This document shows, piece by piece, positions 17,219 to 26,847 of a stretch of 64,000 nt of DNA. The stretch covers positions 682,001 through 746,000 of the forward strand of contig NZ_CP144459.1 in assembly GCF_050320395.1 (NCBI RefSeq), read 5' to 3'. Origin of the DNA: Treponema_C sp050320395. Lineage in GTDB: Bacteria; Spirochaetota; Spirochaetia; Treponematales; Treponemataceae. The notes under the pieces were generated by a model. The model made no database searches and had not been told where the DNA came from. It worked only from the letters and a program-made list of their open reading frames with translations. Both the position numbers and the translations under genes were made by a program. Numbering within the stretch: position 1 is the first letter of the stretch; every line of letters starts with the position of its first letter.

Positions 17219-18181
17219 TCAGTCCTCCCAGCTGCCCGTTTCCAATTCTTCTTGAATGCGAAGCCAGCTTTCGTAGCGTTCTTCGCTTATAGCCCCGGCG
17301 TGTACGGCTTCAAGGATTTTACAGCCCGCCTCGCTTTTATGCGTACAGGACATACCGAAGGTACAGCTTCCCACAAGACCTCTCATTTCCCGAAAGTAGA
17401 GGGCAAGATTTTCCGGTTCTATACCGTGCAGCACAAAGCGGCGCACCCCCGGCGTATCTATAAGCGAGGTATACACATTTTGCCTTCCGCCTGTAAGCGA
17501 ACTTTTTATACAAAGCTTTAAAAGCACGCCCTTAACGGTGGTGTGCGTGCCGCGTCCGTATTTTTCGGACAGTTCCCCCGTTTTAAGCGCATATGAAGAA
17601 TCGAAGGCGTTTATTAAACTCGATTTTCCCACGCCTGACTGCCCGATTAAAACGCAGCGTTTTTCTTCTATCAGTTCCGCCAGCTCCGTCAAGCCCTCGC
17701 CCGACCGTGCCGACACTTTTATAATACGGTAGCCGAGGGCTTCCCAGTCCGAAAGCCTCGCACCCAAGTCCGCATCGTCGGCGGCAGGTAAATCCCATTT
17801 GTTGCATACGATAACGGCTTCTATATCCGCTTCTTCGGCTTGGGCGAGTGCGCGGTCTATAAACCGCGGCCGGAAGGGAGGTTCGTCGGGCGTGGTAACG
17901 CAGAGCAAAAGGTCTATGTTTGCCGCCAAAAGCTGGGGAGAACGCCCCTTTACGTTCCAGCGCGTAAAACGGTTTTTACGCGGAACAAGGGCCGTAATTC
18001 TGCCGCTTTCTTCGTCCAATGCGTCCGCCTCCAGTTCAACAATATCGCCGGGGCACAGGGGGTTGTAAAAACCGCCTTCGGTTTTGAGTTTTTTCCCTTT
18101 AATTGAACAGCGGCGCAGTATTCCGTCATCGCAGTCCACCTCAAAGGTATTATTCGTTCCGCTTATAATAATTCCGCGCAT
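17219..18181 (-). CDS. rsgA: RsgA, ribosome small-subunit-dependent GTPase
   Basis: 320-residue circularly permuted GTPase acting in late 30S subunit maturation. An N-terminal OB fold (MRGIIISGTNNTFEV onward) is followed by the GTPase domain in permuted order: G4 CNKWD, G1 GQSGVGKSS, G3 DTPGV. A C-terminal zinc-knuckle (CTFGMSCTHKSEAGC) completes the protein. I chose ATG 18181, where the family's N-terminus begins. A TTG 36 nt upstream is in frame but reads TTGACA and is better explained as a -35 box. Confidence 0.92.
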   Translation of the reverse strand: MRGIIISGTNNTFEVDCDDGILRRCSIKGKKLKTEGGFYNPLCPGDIVELEADALDEESGRITALVPRKNRFTRWNVKGRSPQLLAANIDLLLCVTTPDEPPFRPRFIDRALAQAEEADIEAVIVCNKWDLPAADDADLGARLSDWEALGYRIIKVSARSGEGLTELAELIEEKRCVLIGQSGVGKSSLINAFDSSYALKTGELSEKYGRGTHTTVKGVLLKLCIKSSLTGGRQNVYTSLIDTPGVRRFVLHGIEPENLALYFREMRGLVGSCTFGMSCTHKSEAGCKILEAVHAGAISEERYESWLRIQEELETGSWED

Positions 18182-18186
18182 ATATG

Positions 18187-18217
18187 CAGTGTGTACGATA
18201 ATGTACTGTCTTGTCAA
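18187..18217 (-). promoter_or_regulatory. rsgA promoter candidate, possibly leaderless
   Basis: Minus-strand TTGACA (18212-18217) lies 36 nt before the ATG, the same distance as at rnfC. The -10 is poor (CACACT with an 18-nt spacer), and no ribosome binding site is seen. Confidence 0.35.
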
Positions 18218-18287
18218 GAATACAGGGGAAAATAAATACGGGCAAAAAACAGAAAAAGGGGAGCAGGGCGCTAATGCACAGGGTTTG

Positions 18288-19205
18288 TCAGTTTTTTTGA
18301 GCGCACTTTTTTGTATGCGGATTTTCGCTTATACACTTGTTTATCGCCTTCCATACAGAGTTGTTTTTGTGCGGAATACAATCCTGTACCCAATACCACC
18401 AAAATCCGCCGCCGACAAAGTGTTCGGTATAGTCGGGCATTGTGTAATAGCGCATGACGGTTTGTATTTTCGTTTTTTCGGTTGCATCGGCTGCGGTGTT
18501 TCCGCATTCTCCGATTCCCAATTTGGAGTTCGGAAAAAGGATGTGCAGTTCCGTAAAAATTTTTCCCCAGTCGGGTAAAAAACCGCCGTTATCGTCTTCA
18601 TAATAGCTTACGAACAGGTAATCGACACCTTCTTTTAGTTTTCGGGGAATATATGCGGTAAGCCAATCGGTCATTTCGATTTTTTGTACTGCAGGCGGTG
18701 TGTAATAGGATGTTAAAACGGTTTTACCTCCGTGTCCGCTGATAACATCATATGCGGCCGTGATTTTATCGGCTATAAACTGCGGATTTTTCCCAAGCCA
18801 GTTTTCACCGTTGACTTCATTTCCTATTTCCCACATATCGGTATAGGGGGCAAGATATGCGTAAGCTTTTTCAAAGCGTTTGCGGTAGGAGCGCACGTTT
18901 TTGTATGATTTCATTTCATAAGAATCGACCGGACAAGCCATAACATATGCATGTTCGTGTATGCGTTCAAATAAAAAACGGTATTCTTCCATATCCGTAT
19001 TTTTCGACATAACGATGCGGACGGTCGGTTTTACCGGCATGTCTTTTATGCCTTCGATAATATGCGAAAGTTTTACCTGTTCATACCAGCTGTCGTCGAC
19101 GGTAATTCCGTATATATAATCCTGTGCATACATATGTGCTGCACAACAGCATAAAAGAACGCATACAAGGTTTTTTGTCTTTTGCAGTTTCAGTGCTGCT
19201 TTCAT
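18288..19205 (-). CDS. Secreted glycoside hydrolase-like (clan GH-A type TIM barrel) protein
   Basis: 305 residues with a signal peptide (about 1-27, ending CCAAHMYAQ). The mature protein reads like a small retaining glycosidase barrel: the acid/base motif WEIGNEVNG with E130 preceded by Asn, and a likely nucleophile E233 in LGIGECGN at the end of a later strand. Aromatic residues (VSYYEDDNGG, GFWWYWVQD) would line the site. Asn-Glu plus a second Glu is the clan GH-A pattern (family knowledge); family and substrate cannot be assigned. AAGGAAAAAC precedes the ATG. Three hairpins separate it from upstream pncB, so it may have its own control. Confidence 0.65.
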   Translation of the reverse strand: MKAALKLQKTKNLVCVLLCCCAAHMYAQDYIYGITVDDSWYEQVKLSHIIEGIKDMPVKPTVRIVMSKNTDMEEYRFLFERIHEHAYVMACPVDSYEMKSYKNVRSYRKRFEKAYAYLAPYTDMWEIGNEVNGENWLGKNPQFIADKITAAYDVISGHGGKTVLTSYYTPPAVQKIEMTDWLTAYIPRKLKEGVDYLFVSYYEDDNGGFLPDWGKIFTELHILFPNSKLGIGECGNTAADATEKTKIQTVMRYYTMPDYTEHFVGGGFWWYWVQDCIPHKNNSVWKAINKCISENPHTKKCAQKN

Positions 19206-19233
19206 GTTTTTCCTTTTGGGATTTTACAAGAGA

Positions 19234-19332
19234 GCAATTCTTCAGAATTGCGAACAGAAATTGCTTTGTCCGCGAGTTTGCGCAGCAAACTCGTGTTAAA
19301 ATAAGTGGTGCCATATGCACCGCTTATTTTAA
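19234..19332. repeat. Cluster of three consecutive hairpins between pncB and the glycosidase gene
   Basis: Three inverted repeats in 99 bp. 19234-19251: GCAATTCT, TC, AGAATTGC. 19273-19293: CGAGTTTGC, loop GCA, GCAAACTCG. 19296-19332: a 16-bp stem with one wobble, starting TTAAAATAAG, five-base loop. On the minus strand the last one ends in CTTATTTTAA and could terminate pncB transcripts. The other two have no T tract and may be mRNA-stabilising elements or a repeated palindromic element. Confidence 0.7.
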
Positions 19333-19338
19333 ACCCGC

Positions 19339-20805
19339 TTACTTTAAACACCCTTCTATAAATTCCAGTTTTAAATCCTTGAGCTTTTCGGTAATAGATA
19401 CCTTGTAAATATGAGGATTTAAAATGCGCTGATGGGTTGCATCGAGTTTTGTAATCTGTGTTTGCATGTTTTTGCGCCCTTCGATGAGCAAATCCTTTTC
19501 GTCTGCTCGCTGTTCGGTGCGTTTCCCGTTTTCGATGCGTTTAATCAACAGGGCTTCCACCTTATCGGGCGTAAAGCTGAAGCTGCGGTAATCGATTGCC
19601 GGATGATAAAAGCGGCGTTCTTTTCCCGTTTCGATTATTTCATCTTCAAGGGCGACGATATCCGCCTTCATCATACCGTCGCTGCCGTAGAGCCGCCACA
19701 CGTTTTTAATGCCCGGATCGGTTGTTTTTTGCGGATTATCCGAGAATTTCATTGCCGGAATAAAGTCCCCGTCAAGCCCGTTTTTTCGGGCGGCAAGTTT
19801 GTATACGCCCGTAAAAGATGCATCGTTTCCGCCGGTTACCATGTGAGTTCCCACTCCCCAACCGGTAATGGGAGCGCCGCCTGCAACAAGGGTTTCGATA
19901 ATTTCTTCGGTTAATTCGTTCGATACCGATATAAAGGCGTTCGGAAAACCGGCTTTATCCAAAATTTTACGTACCTCGGTCGATAAATACTGAATGTCTC
20001 CCGAATCGAGGCGCACGCCGAAGTTATATCCTTTTTCGGCAAGCTTTTTTCCGGCCCGGATTGCATTGTGAATGCCGGACTTTAAAGTATCGTAGGTGTC
20101 CAGTAAAAAAATCGAGTTGTCGGGATACAGTCGGGCATAGGCTTCAAAGGCTTCAAGTTCGCTCGGAAAGGACATAATCCACGAGTGTGCCATCGTACCC
20201 GTAACGGGAATTCCGAACCGCTTTCCCGCCAACGTATTACTCGTACTTGAGGCTCCTCCTATATAGGCTGCCCGCGATGCACTCATTGCCCCGTCAAAGC
20301 CTTGGGCACGGCGAAGCCCGAATTCCATAATCGAGCCTTTTTTGGACGCAAGCCATACGCGCGCCGACTTTGTCGCGATAAGACTTTGAAAGTTGAGGGT
20401 ATTTAAAACCAGGCCTTCTATAATTTGTGCCTGAATAAGGTCCGCATGAATGCGTACGAGCGGTTCGTTCGGAAAAATAATCGAGCCTTCGCGCATCGCA
20501 TATACATCGCCGGTAAAGCGGAAGTTTTTAAGATAATCCAAAAAATCCGGCTCGAAAATGCCGAGCGAGTTCAAAAAAGCGATGTCCTGCTCGCTGAACG
20601 AAAAAGCGGTCAATTCGTCCAAAAGGGTTTCGATTCCGGCAAAAACCGAAAAACCTCCTCCAAAGGGCTGGCGGCGGAAAAACATATCGAATACCGCAGG
20701 ATAATTCATGCCGCTTTTCCAATAGCCCTGGGCCATTGTCAATTCGTAAAAGTCCGTAAACAGGGCCGAAGAATCCGTCGTACGATTTTGATTAAAATGC
20801 ATCAT
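19339..20805 (-). CDS. pncB: Nicotinate phosphoribosyltransferase
   Basis: 488 residues, converting nicotinate and PRPP to nicotinate mononucleotide in NAD salvage. Landmarks are the N-terminal ALFTDFYELTMAQGYW, the active-site region RRAQGFDGAMSASRAAYIGG, LLDTYDTL and GVGTHMVTGGNDASFTGVYKL near the phosphate-binding loop. Slightly long for the family because of a C-terminal extension (about 420-488). Start at the first of two adjacent ATGs: the -10 box ends 6 nt before it and there is no ribosome binding site. Confidence 0.94.
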   Translation of the reverse strand: MMHFNQNRTTDSSALFTDFYELTMAQGYWKSGMNYPAVFDMFFRRQPFGGGFSVFAGIETLLDELTAFSFSEQDIAFLNSLGIFEPDFLDYLKNFRFTGDVYAMREGSIIFPNEPLVRIHADLIQAQIIEGLVLNTLNFQSLIATKSARVWLASKKGSIMEFGLRRAQGFDGAMSASRAAYIGGASSTSNTLAGKRFGIPVTGTMAHSWIMSFPSELEAFEAYARLYPDNSIFLLDTYDTLKSGIHNAIRAGKKLAEKGYNFGVRLDSGDIQYLSTEVRKILDKAGFPNAFISVSNELTEEIIETLVAGGAPITGWGVGTHMVTGGNDASFTGVYKLAARKNGLDGDFIPAMKFSDNPQKTTDPGIKNVWRLYGSDGMMKADIVALEDEIIETGKERRFYHPAIDYRSFSFTPDKVEALLIKRIENGKRTEQRADEKDLLIEGRKNMQTQITKLDATHQRILNPHIYKVSITEKLKDLKLEFIEGCLK

Positions 20806-20811
20806 AATTAA

Positions 20812-20840
20812 AGTGTACCGCCGTGCGTATAAATGGTCAA
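20812..20840 (-). promoter_or_regulatory. pncB promoter, leaderless type
   Basis: Minus-strand TTGACC (20835-20840), 17-nt spacer, TACACT (20812-20817), then six bases to the ATG. The geometry puts the start site at the start codon. Confidence 0.7.
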
Positions 20841-20842
20841 GT

Positions 20843-20885
20843 AAAAAAAACGGCTCCGAATTATCCTCAGACCGGCCGTTTTTCC
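20843..20885. other. Terminator-like hairpin between divergent genes
   Basis: AAAAACGGC and GCCGTTTTT arms flank a loop of about 20 nt, followed by the palindrome TTCCGCGCGGAA (20882-20893). It sits upstream of both divergent genes, where a terminator is not needed; perhaps an attenuator or an antisense stop. Confidence 0.35.
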
Positions 20886-20966
20886 GCGCGGAAGGCAGGC
20901 CGTATTGAATTTTTTTTAATATAATGGTAGATTAAGTTAACATTTGATTGTAAGGACTCATCGATT

Positions 20967-23157
20967 ATGGATATACAAACAACTGCCGATAATTCCGCAG
21001 TGAAAAAAAACGAAAAGCGCAAAATAGGCTTTTTTTCTTCGATTCGTACCAAAATGATTGCCGTTATGTCGGCCGGTGTTATGACTGTGGTTTTGCTTAT
21101 TTGTATTGTTGTTGCGCGGCAAATGAGTAAAGTAAATAACGCGCAGTTTCATAGGTTTATAGAACAGCAGTATGTAAGTATCAGTCAAAACATTGATCTT
21201 TTTATACGCAATAATATCCAAACGGTGCAAATGCTTGCCTCGCATCCTGCGGTAAAAGGCGCCGACGATACCCTGTACAATTATTCGACCGAAACCCGCG
21301 ATATTACCGTAAAAGATACCGTTAAAAGTAAAACCGAGCGGGAACTCGTTGCACTTTTTAAACATACGCAGGCGCATTTTCCCGAATTTGCCGAAGTGTA
21401 TTTGGGAACCCGATGGGGCGGTTATGCCACTTCGTGGGATAATCTTATGAAAGCCGGTTACGACCCGCGAAAACGCGGCTGGTATAAACAAGCCTTTGAA
21501 GCCGACGGCAAAACCATTATGACAAGCGCCTACGAATCGACAATAGGCGAGCCGGTTGTATGCTTTTCTCAAAAAGCCTTTTCCGAAAGCGGGGACTTTG
21601 TCGGCTGTATGAGTATCGAAGTAAGCCTTGCGCGTTTAACGGCTCTTATCGGCGAATGTACCGTCGGAAAAACGGGCTATGTTATGCTCGTGCAAAACGA
21701 CGGAACTGTTTTAACCGACCCGAAACATCCCGAATTCAATTTTCAAAAACTTTCGGATACGGGCGTTCCCGCATTTTTAAAAATTGCCGATACAAACGAA
21801 GGGCTTTTAAAACTTGAAATGGACGGAAAAGCCCGGGATGTACGGGTTTTCCCCCCTTTCTTCAGTGGATTGGAAGCTTATCATCTTAATCGAGCGTGCC
21901 GAAATAACCGCACCGGTATACCGCTTTATGTTTGAAGTTGCGGTGATAGCGGCAGGCCTCTTTGTATTTTTCTTTTTGTTGAGCCTCTTTTTGTCGGGGC
22001 GCCTTCTTGCCTATTTTAACAAACTGCAGCTCATTTTTTCAAAAATCGCTTCAGGCGATATTACCGGCCGTGCCGAATATAAAGGAAACGATGAAGTAAA
22101 CGCCTTAATTACGTATTTTAATCAAACCATGGATAATATGGCTCATATGCTGCGCTCCTTACTGCATGAGTCCGATACCATGCGCGAAATCGGCCAAACC
22201 CTGTCCTCGAATATGTCCGAAAGTGCAAGTGCGATAAACGAAATCGCTTCAAACGTTGCGGGTGTAAAACAGCAGGTACAAACTCAGGCGGCAGGTGTAA
22301 CCGAAACGGTGTCTACAATCGATGCGATTACGCACACGGTAGCAAACGTCGATAAGAGCATAGAGGCTCAGGTAGGCTGTATCGAATCGTCTTCAGCCGC
22401 GATAGAAGAAATGATTGCGAATATCGAGTCGATCGGAAAAATCTTTGAGCAAAACAACGCGACTATTCAGGATTTATATAAGCAGTCCGTAAACGGAATG
22501 GAAGGAGCCGCACAAGCAAATGCGATTGTTTCCAAGGTTGCAAAACAGTCGGTACTCCTAATGGAAGCAAGCGAGGTGATTCAAAATATTGCAGGACAAA
22601 CCAATTTGCTTGCTATGAACGCCGCCATAGAAGCCGCCCATGCAGGGGAATCCGGCAAGGGCTTTGCCGTTGTTGCCGATGAAATACGCAAGCTTGCCGA
22701 AGAATCGAACAGTCAGGGAAAACATATCGGAACGGTGTTAAAAGAAACTACCGAAATCGTTGAAATGCTGACCGTTTCGGGCCGGGCGGCCGAAGAAGCC
22801 TTTAATGTGGTGCATACCCTTGCCGAACGCGTTTCCAATCAGGAACAGCAGGTTGTAGAGGCGATGAAAGAACAGCAAACGGCAAGTGCAAGCGTTTTGC
22901 GTGCGATGCATGAAATAACCGAAATGACTGCGGCTGTAAAATCGGGTTCAACCGAAATCGTTGCAGGCGGAAACGAAATAGCAAAAGAAATGGCCCGCCT
23001 TGAGGATTTAACCCGCCTCATAACCGAAAGCATGAACGAAATGGCCCTCGGCGTAGGACAGATCAACGGGGCGATGCAAAACGTCAATGAGGTTACACAG
23101 CAAAATAAAAGCAGTATCGAAAAACTTGTAAGCGAAATAAAGAAATTCAAAGTGTAA
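20967..23157 (+). pseudogene. Methyl-accepting chemotaxis protein, frameshifted at a C6 run
   Basis: A dCache-type receptor split into two reading frames. The first (20967-21935) holds the N-terminal membrane helix and most of the dCache sensor domain. The second, from about 21857, continues with PLSSVDWKLI, the second membrane helix, HAMP, and a complete signalling domain containing NLLAMNAAIEAAHAGESGKGFAVVADEIRKLA in its tip region (22604 onward). Removing one C from the run at 21851-21856 gives one 729-residue chain reading RVFPLSSVDW. This could be a true frameshift, a phase-variable tract or a sequencing error. Confidence 0.85.
21851..21856 (+). repeat. C6 homopolymer at the receptor frameshift
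   Basis: Six cytosines (TTTT-CCCCCC-TTTC). Five would restore the receptor reading frame. Short homopolymers of this kind slip during replication or sequencing. Confidence 0.8.
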
Positions 23158-23205
23158 ACCCTGTTTTGCTTTTGTATCGGTATTTCTCATAAAAACCGTA
23201 AAATA

Positions 23206-23234
23206 TTGTTTTTTTGCGCATTTTCGTGTATAAT
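23206..23234 (+). promoter_or_regulatory. Promoter of the lipoprotein/glycosyltransferase operon
   Basis: TTGTTT (23206-23211), 17-nt spacer, perfect TATAAT (23229-23234). The leader then contains TCCCGC (23282-23287), GCGGGA (23293-23298) and TCCCGC again (23300-23305), just before the ribosome binding site GGAGG (23309-23313). The middle element can pair with either neighbour. Confidence 0.75.
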
Positions 23235-23318
23235 ATAGAGTGTGGATATTTTGTTTTCTGTTTTGTGTGTAAAATCACTGCTCCCGCTTGAGGCGGGACT
23301 CCCGCTTTGGAGGTACAT

Positions 23319-25748
23319 ATGAAAAAAATCGGTATTGTATTTTTAGCCCTTACGGGTATAGCGGTAATCGCCTTGACTGCGGTTTCCTGTAATTCGGCAG
23401 TAAAAGAAGAATTCGGTACTGTGGTTCTCGATTTCGGAGGCGGCGGTACTCGTGCGGTAGGTGCGGACGGTCTTCCGTTATTGAATGATTCCCGTATCCT
23501 TATAAAGGGGGCGGGCAGCTTAAGCGGCCCTTTCAGTAAAGAATTTTCGTCGGCTCAAGGCGTTTCGCTGTCCTTTCCGATCGGAGATGAAGTAACACTG
23601 AGGGTATCTATACTTACTCCTTCTGCACGCTGGTCGTCGGCACCGCAGTCTTTTACGGTTGAAGCGGGTACGAATGCCCTCAGCGTCAAGTTGAGTAAAA
23701 AGATTTCCGGTTTAAATAATCTCTTGTTTACGCAGACTAAAAGTGGAACTTCTGCACATGTTTATGATTTAACCCTCCACATGGACGGAAAACCGATTAA
23801 TAATGTGCCCGAATCGACAAGGTCGGAGCATATCTTTTCCCGCGACAGTAAGGGAAGATTGTATGTCGGATATAAAGCGAATGAGCCCGGTGATCCGCAA
23901 AAACTTGTCCGCTATACAAGCGAGGGGGAACTTGACGGACATCCCGCTCAGTCAGCAGTAGATTTTCTTGCAAATGATTATACAACGGGGAAGATGTACG
24001 GTGCTTCCGTAAGGCATTTAATGGAGATAAAAGAAGACCTTAGTTTGGCCCGTGTTACTTCGGGTTATGACACCGGTCTTTTTGCCGTAGATAACGGAAG
24101 AGTTATTTATGGCTCTTGGGGACAGAAAACCCTTACCTTGTCTAAGATCGGAAGTACCGCTAAGAACGAAATTCGCAGCGACAAGATAGCCCCCTATGCC
24201 CGGCATTTCGGCATAGCCACAGGCAAGTGGATGATAAAGGACCTCTTTATCCGCGGCAATTACCTGTATATTCTGTTTAGCTCTGTTGAGGAATCTGATT
24301 CCGATGACGATGATGCCGAGCCCACATTGGGTGCCGTACTTAAATGGAAGCTGGGTACACGGTCTGACGGGTTACCCGATATTGTAGGAGACCCGATACT
24401 TATCGGAAAACCGGCCGGTTCTCTCCCTATTGAAAATCAGGTACTCCCCTCCTCTTATTACGCAAAAAACTTTTACGGGGCGGTAAAGGTAATCGGCTTT
24501 GACGATGAAAACCTCTACATTGCCGACGACGGCTTTGATGCAGCTATGACGGATGCCGGGCCCAAAATCATGGCTAACCGAAACCGCATCGCCATTCTCA
24601 ATATGCAAACAAACGAGTTGACCTTTACCGATGCCGGCCCTGCAAAATGGTATAACGAATGGAAGGAGTGGAAAGCTCCCAATACCAAGACGATTGTCTG
24701 GAACAAGACACATGATGGAAACGGTAGCTTCGAAAAAACGACATTCAAGCAACAAGGTTCTTCGGACAGATTATTTGAAACCGCATCAAACAAAGACGGT
24801 CTTTTTGCCTTTGATCAAAGCGGCATTTTGTATATCCCGTATAAAGATGTCAGTAATAACAAGATAAAACGGTTTATCCAGGACGATGATGGGGCATACG
24901 AAGAGGGTGAAGAATTCGAATTTTCTAGCTCCTCTGATTTACCCGGTGCTATGGCTGTAGATACCTCACGTTCCCATAAATTGACCGCTCAGAAAGCGGG
25001 AAGTTCGCCTGAAGAAAAGTATTACAATGTGTTGTATTGTTCGGACGATAATAATAATATAAACAGGTTCGTATGGACTGATGATTTTACAGCTGCTTTT
25101 AAAGATACCCTTTATATTATCCAAGGGACGGAATGGACTGTTACCGCACTTGCGGCAAATAAGGACGGTCTTTTTGTTGCTCTTTGGAAGCGGGAGTTTG
25201 ATACTGACAAATACGATATTAAAATCAACCGCTATGATAAGGTTTCCGGAGCTTTTTCGGGAACGGTTGTTCTCGTATCCGGAGAACCTTCCGAAATACC
25301 AGGAGATTCCTTTATACATGAAAAAATTACGGATATGCATATTCAGGATGGTAACTTATATGTGTTAACCTTAAAAGAAATGCGAGAAGATAACAGCACT
25401 ACTGATAAGCGATTATTCACTTCGGGTAAATTATGGTATATAAGCAGTACTGCCGATTTTGGAGATAATAAACGGGTTTTGTATGAATCACGCGAAAAAA
25501 CTTCAGAGCCGGATACATTGGAGAAAAATTTTGCTCCGCTCCGCTTTATTGCCGTAAAACCAAAAAAACTCGTTATCGCTTCTGACGGATATTATGGTGA
25601 AAAATATGACTGGCATTGCATAAAGAATTTTGATAAAGTATTTGCGTTTGATATAGGTTCTTGGAATAGTCCTGTCGGGGAGCCGGTTGAAAATACAACG
25701 TTTACAAAGGTTTTAACAGTATCCGCCGAGTATGAATTTTTACCGTAA
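23319..25748 (+). CDS. Large treponemal lipoprotein, probable beta-propeller
   Basis: 809 residues; not assigned to a named family. The signal peptide ends in a lipobox-like LTAVSC, so the protein should be a lipoprotein. Residues about 30-125 look like an Ig/carboxypeptidase-regulatory-type domain (GTVVLDFGGGGTRA, then beta-rich sequence). The rest consists of repeated beta-rich units with Asp/Gly turns (for example FAVDNGRVIYGSW, ADDGFDAA, FAFDQSGILYIPYKD), consistent with a propeller. An acidic run ESDSDDDDAEP occurs near residue 330. The ATG is set by GGAGG. Its stop overlaps the glycosyltransferase start by one base (TAATG), so the two are coupled. Function unknown. Confidence 0.75.
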   Translation: MKKIGIVFLALTGIAVIALTAVSCNSAVKEEFGTVVLDFGGGGTRAVGADGLPLLNDSRILIKGAGSLSGPFSKEFSSAQGVSLSFPIGDEVTLRVSILTPSARWSSAPQSFTVEAGTNALSVKLSKKISGLNNLLFTQTKSGTSAHVYDLTLHMDGKPINNVPESTRSEHIFSRDSKGRLYVGYKANEPGDPQKLVRYTSEGELDGHPAQSAVDFLANDYTTGKMYGASVRHLMEIKEDLSLARVTSGYDTGLFAVDNGRVIYGSWGQKTLTLSKIGSTAKNEIRSDKIAPYARHFGIATGKWMIKDLFIRGNYLYILFSSVEESDSDDDDAEPTLGAVLKWKLGTRSDGLPDIVGDPILIGKPAGSLPIENQVLPSSYYAKNFYGAVKVIGFDDENLYIADDGFDAAMTDAGPKIMANRNRIAILNMQTNELTFTDAGPAKWYNEWKEWKAPNTKTIVWNKTHDGNGSFEKTTFKQQGSSDRLFETASNKDGLFAFDQSGILYIPYKDVSNNKIKRFIQDDDGAYEEGEEFEFSSSSDLPGAMAVDTSRSHKLTAQKAGSSPEEKYYNVLYCSDDNNNINRFVWTDDFTAAFKDTLYIIQGTEWTVTALAANKDGLFVALWKREFDTDKYDIKINRYDKVSGAFSGTVVLVSGEPSEIPGDSFIHEKITDMHIQDGNLYVLTLKEMREDNSTTDKRLFTSGKLWYISSTADFGDNKRVLYESREKTSEPDTLEKNFAPLRFIAVKPKKLVIASDGYYGEKYDWHCIKNFDKVFAFDIGSWNSPVGEPVENTTFTKVLTVSAEYEFLP

Positions 25749-26839
25749 TGCTTCCCCTTATCAGTCTTTCCGTTCCGGTATACGGAACGGAAAGCACTTT
25801 ACCCGCCTTGCTGGACAGCATATTGGAGCAGCAGCCCCTTTGCGAAACTGCGGTTTGGGAGGGGGATTCCTTTTTAACCGAAGAAGCTTCTTTGCGCTCC
25901 CTGCGTCCTTCGCGGTTTTCTCCCATCGAAATCCTCGTCGTCAATGACGGAAGCCCCGGCGGCTCCTCCTTACCTAAAATCCTCCAACCGTATAAAAAGA
26001 AATTCAAAAGCCTCGGCGTTCCCCTGATTCTTTTGCAGCACTGTAAAAATCAGGGCTTGTTTGAAGCACGCAGAACGGCAGCTTTGGCCGCGCAAGGGGA
26101 ATGGGTATGCTGTATAGATTCCGATGACACCCTTCCGCCCGATGCTCTTTTGAATTTTTATGAAGGCTTACTTGCTTCAGGCAGCGGGAATCTTGACAAT
26201 GCCGCCGATATAGTTCACGGCAAAATGGCTGTTACCCTGCACGGTTCCGATAAAATCGCACCTGAAGCTTATCAGAGATTCGAGCAAAAGGCAAAAATTG
26301 TCCGGCTGATTTTTAACGGACATCTTTCCGGGGATGAGATTCTCGATAATTTTTTAATTAAAAAAGGGCATAACGGGTTTTTGTGCGCAAAACTGTTCCG
26401 TACCCGCATACTGCGTTCGGTATACGGAACACTTCCCCATACCTACTGTATCAATGCCGAAGATTTGCTTTTGTATTTTTTCATCTTGCTTGAAAAGCCG
26501 TCCTATTACGGTATCGATAAGGTTGTCTACAATTACAGTCAGGATTCGGGCATTACGTCCGCCAATCACATTACAAGCCTTGAACGCTGGGAAAAGGTTT
26601 GTTCCACCTCGTCGGTTTTTACACTTATTTTTTCATATATTGACGAACACCCCTTCCCCGAAGCTTCCGCTCCCGCCCTTATACGGGAACTTCGTGCAAT
26701 CTGCAACACCTATCTTGCAACAAATCTCGGACAGCTTAAACATCTTGTCATTCCCTCCCTGCAAGCCGACGCCTACGCAATGCTCTGCGATTACTGGGGA
26801 GAAGACTATGTAAAGCGGGTGGAAAAAGCGATAAAATAA
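25748..26839 (+). CDS. Family 2 glycosyltransferase with an in-frame insertion
   Basis: 363 residues, GT-A fold glycosyltransferase using a nucleotide sugar. LISLSVPVYGTESTLPALLDSILEQ, EILVVNDGSPGG and the metal-binding WVCCIDSDDTLPPD (DxD) are all present. Between DSILEQ and EILVVNDG there are about 35 extra residues compared with typical family members. The DNA there (25891-25920) resembles an intergenic repeat also seen at 28599 and 63949. The gene overlaps the lipoprotein by one base; the acceptor might be a surface glycan or the lipoprotein itself (speculative). Confidence 0.85.
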   Translation: MLPLISLSVPVYGTESTLPALLDSILEQQPLCETAVWEGDSFLTEEASLRSLRPSRFSPIEILVVNDGSPGGSSLPKILQPYKKKFKSLGVPLILLQHCKNQGLFEARRTAALAAQGEWVCCIDSDDTLPPDALLNFYEGLLASGSGNLDNAADIVHGKMAVTLHGSDKIAPEAYQRFEQKAKIVRLIFNGHLSGDEILDNFLIKKGHNGFLCAKLFRTRILRSVYGTLPHTYCINAEDLLLYFFILLEKPSYYGIDKVVYNYSQDSGITSANHITSLERWEKVCSTSSVFTLIFSYIDEHPFPEASAPALIRELRAICNTYLATNLGQLKHLVIPSLQADAYAMLCDYWGEDYVKRVEKAIK

Positions 26840-26847
26840 TCTTTATA

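Noticed and set aside
21851..21856. Programmed ribosomal frameshift in the receptor gene
   Set aside because: There is a C run but no recognisable stimulating structure or internal ribosome binding-like signal; a slippage or sequencing event is simpler, although I cannot exclude frameshifting.
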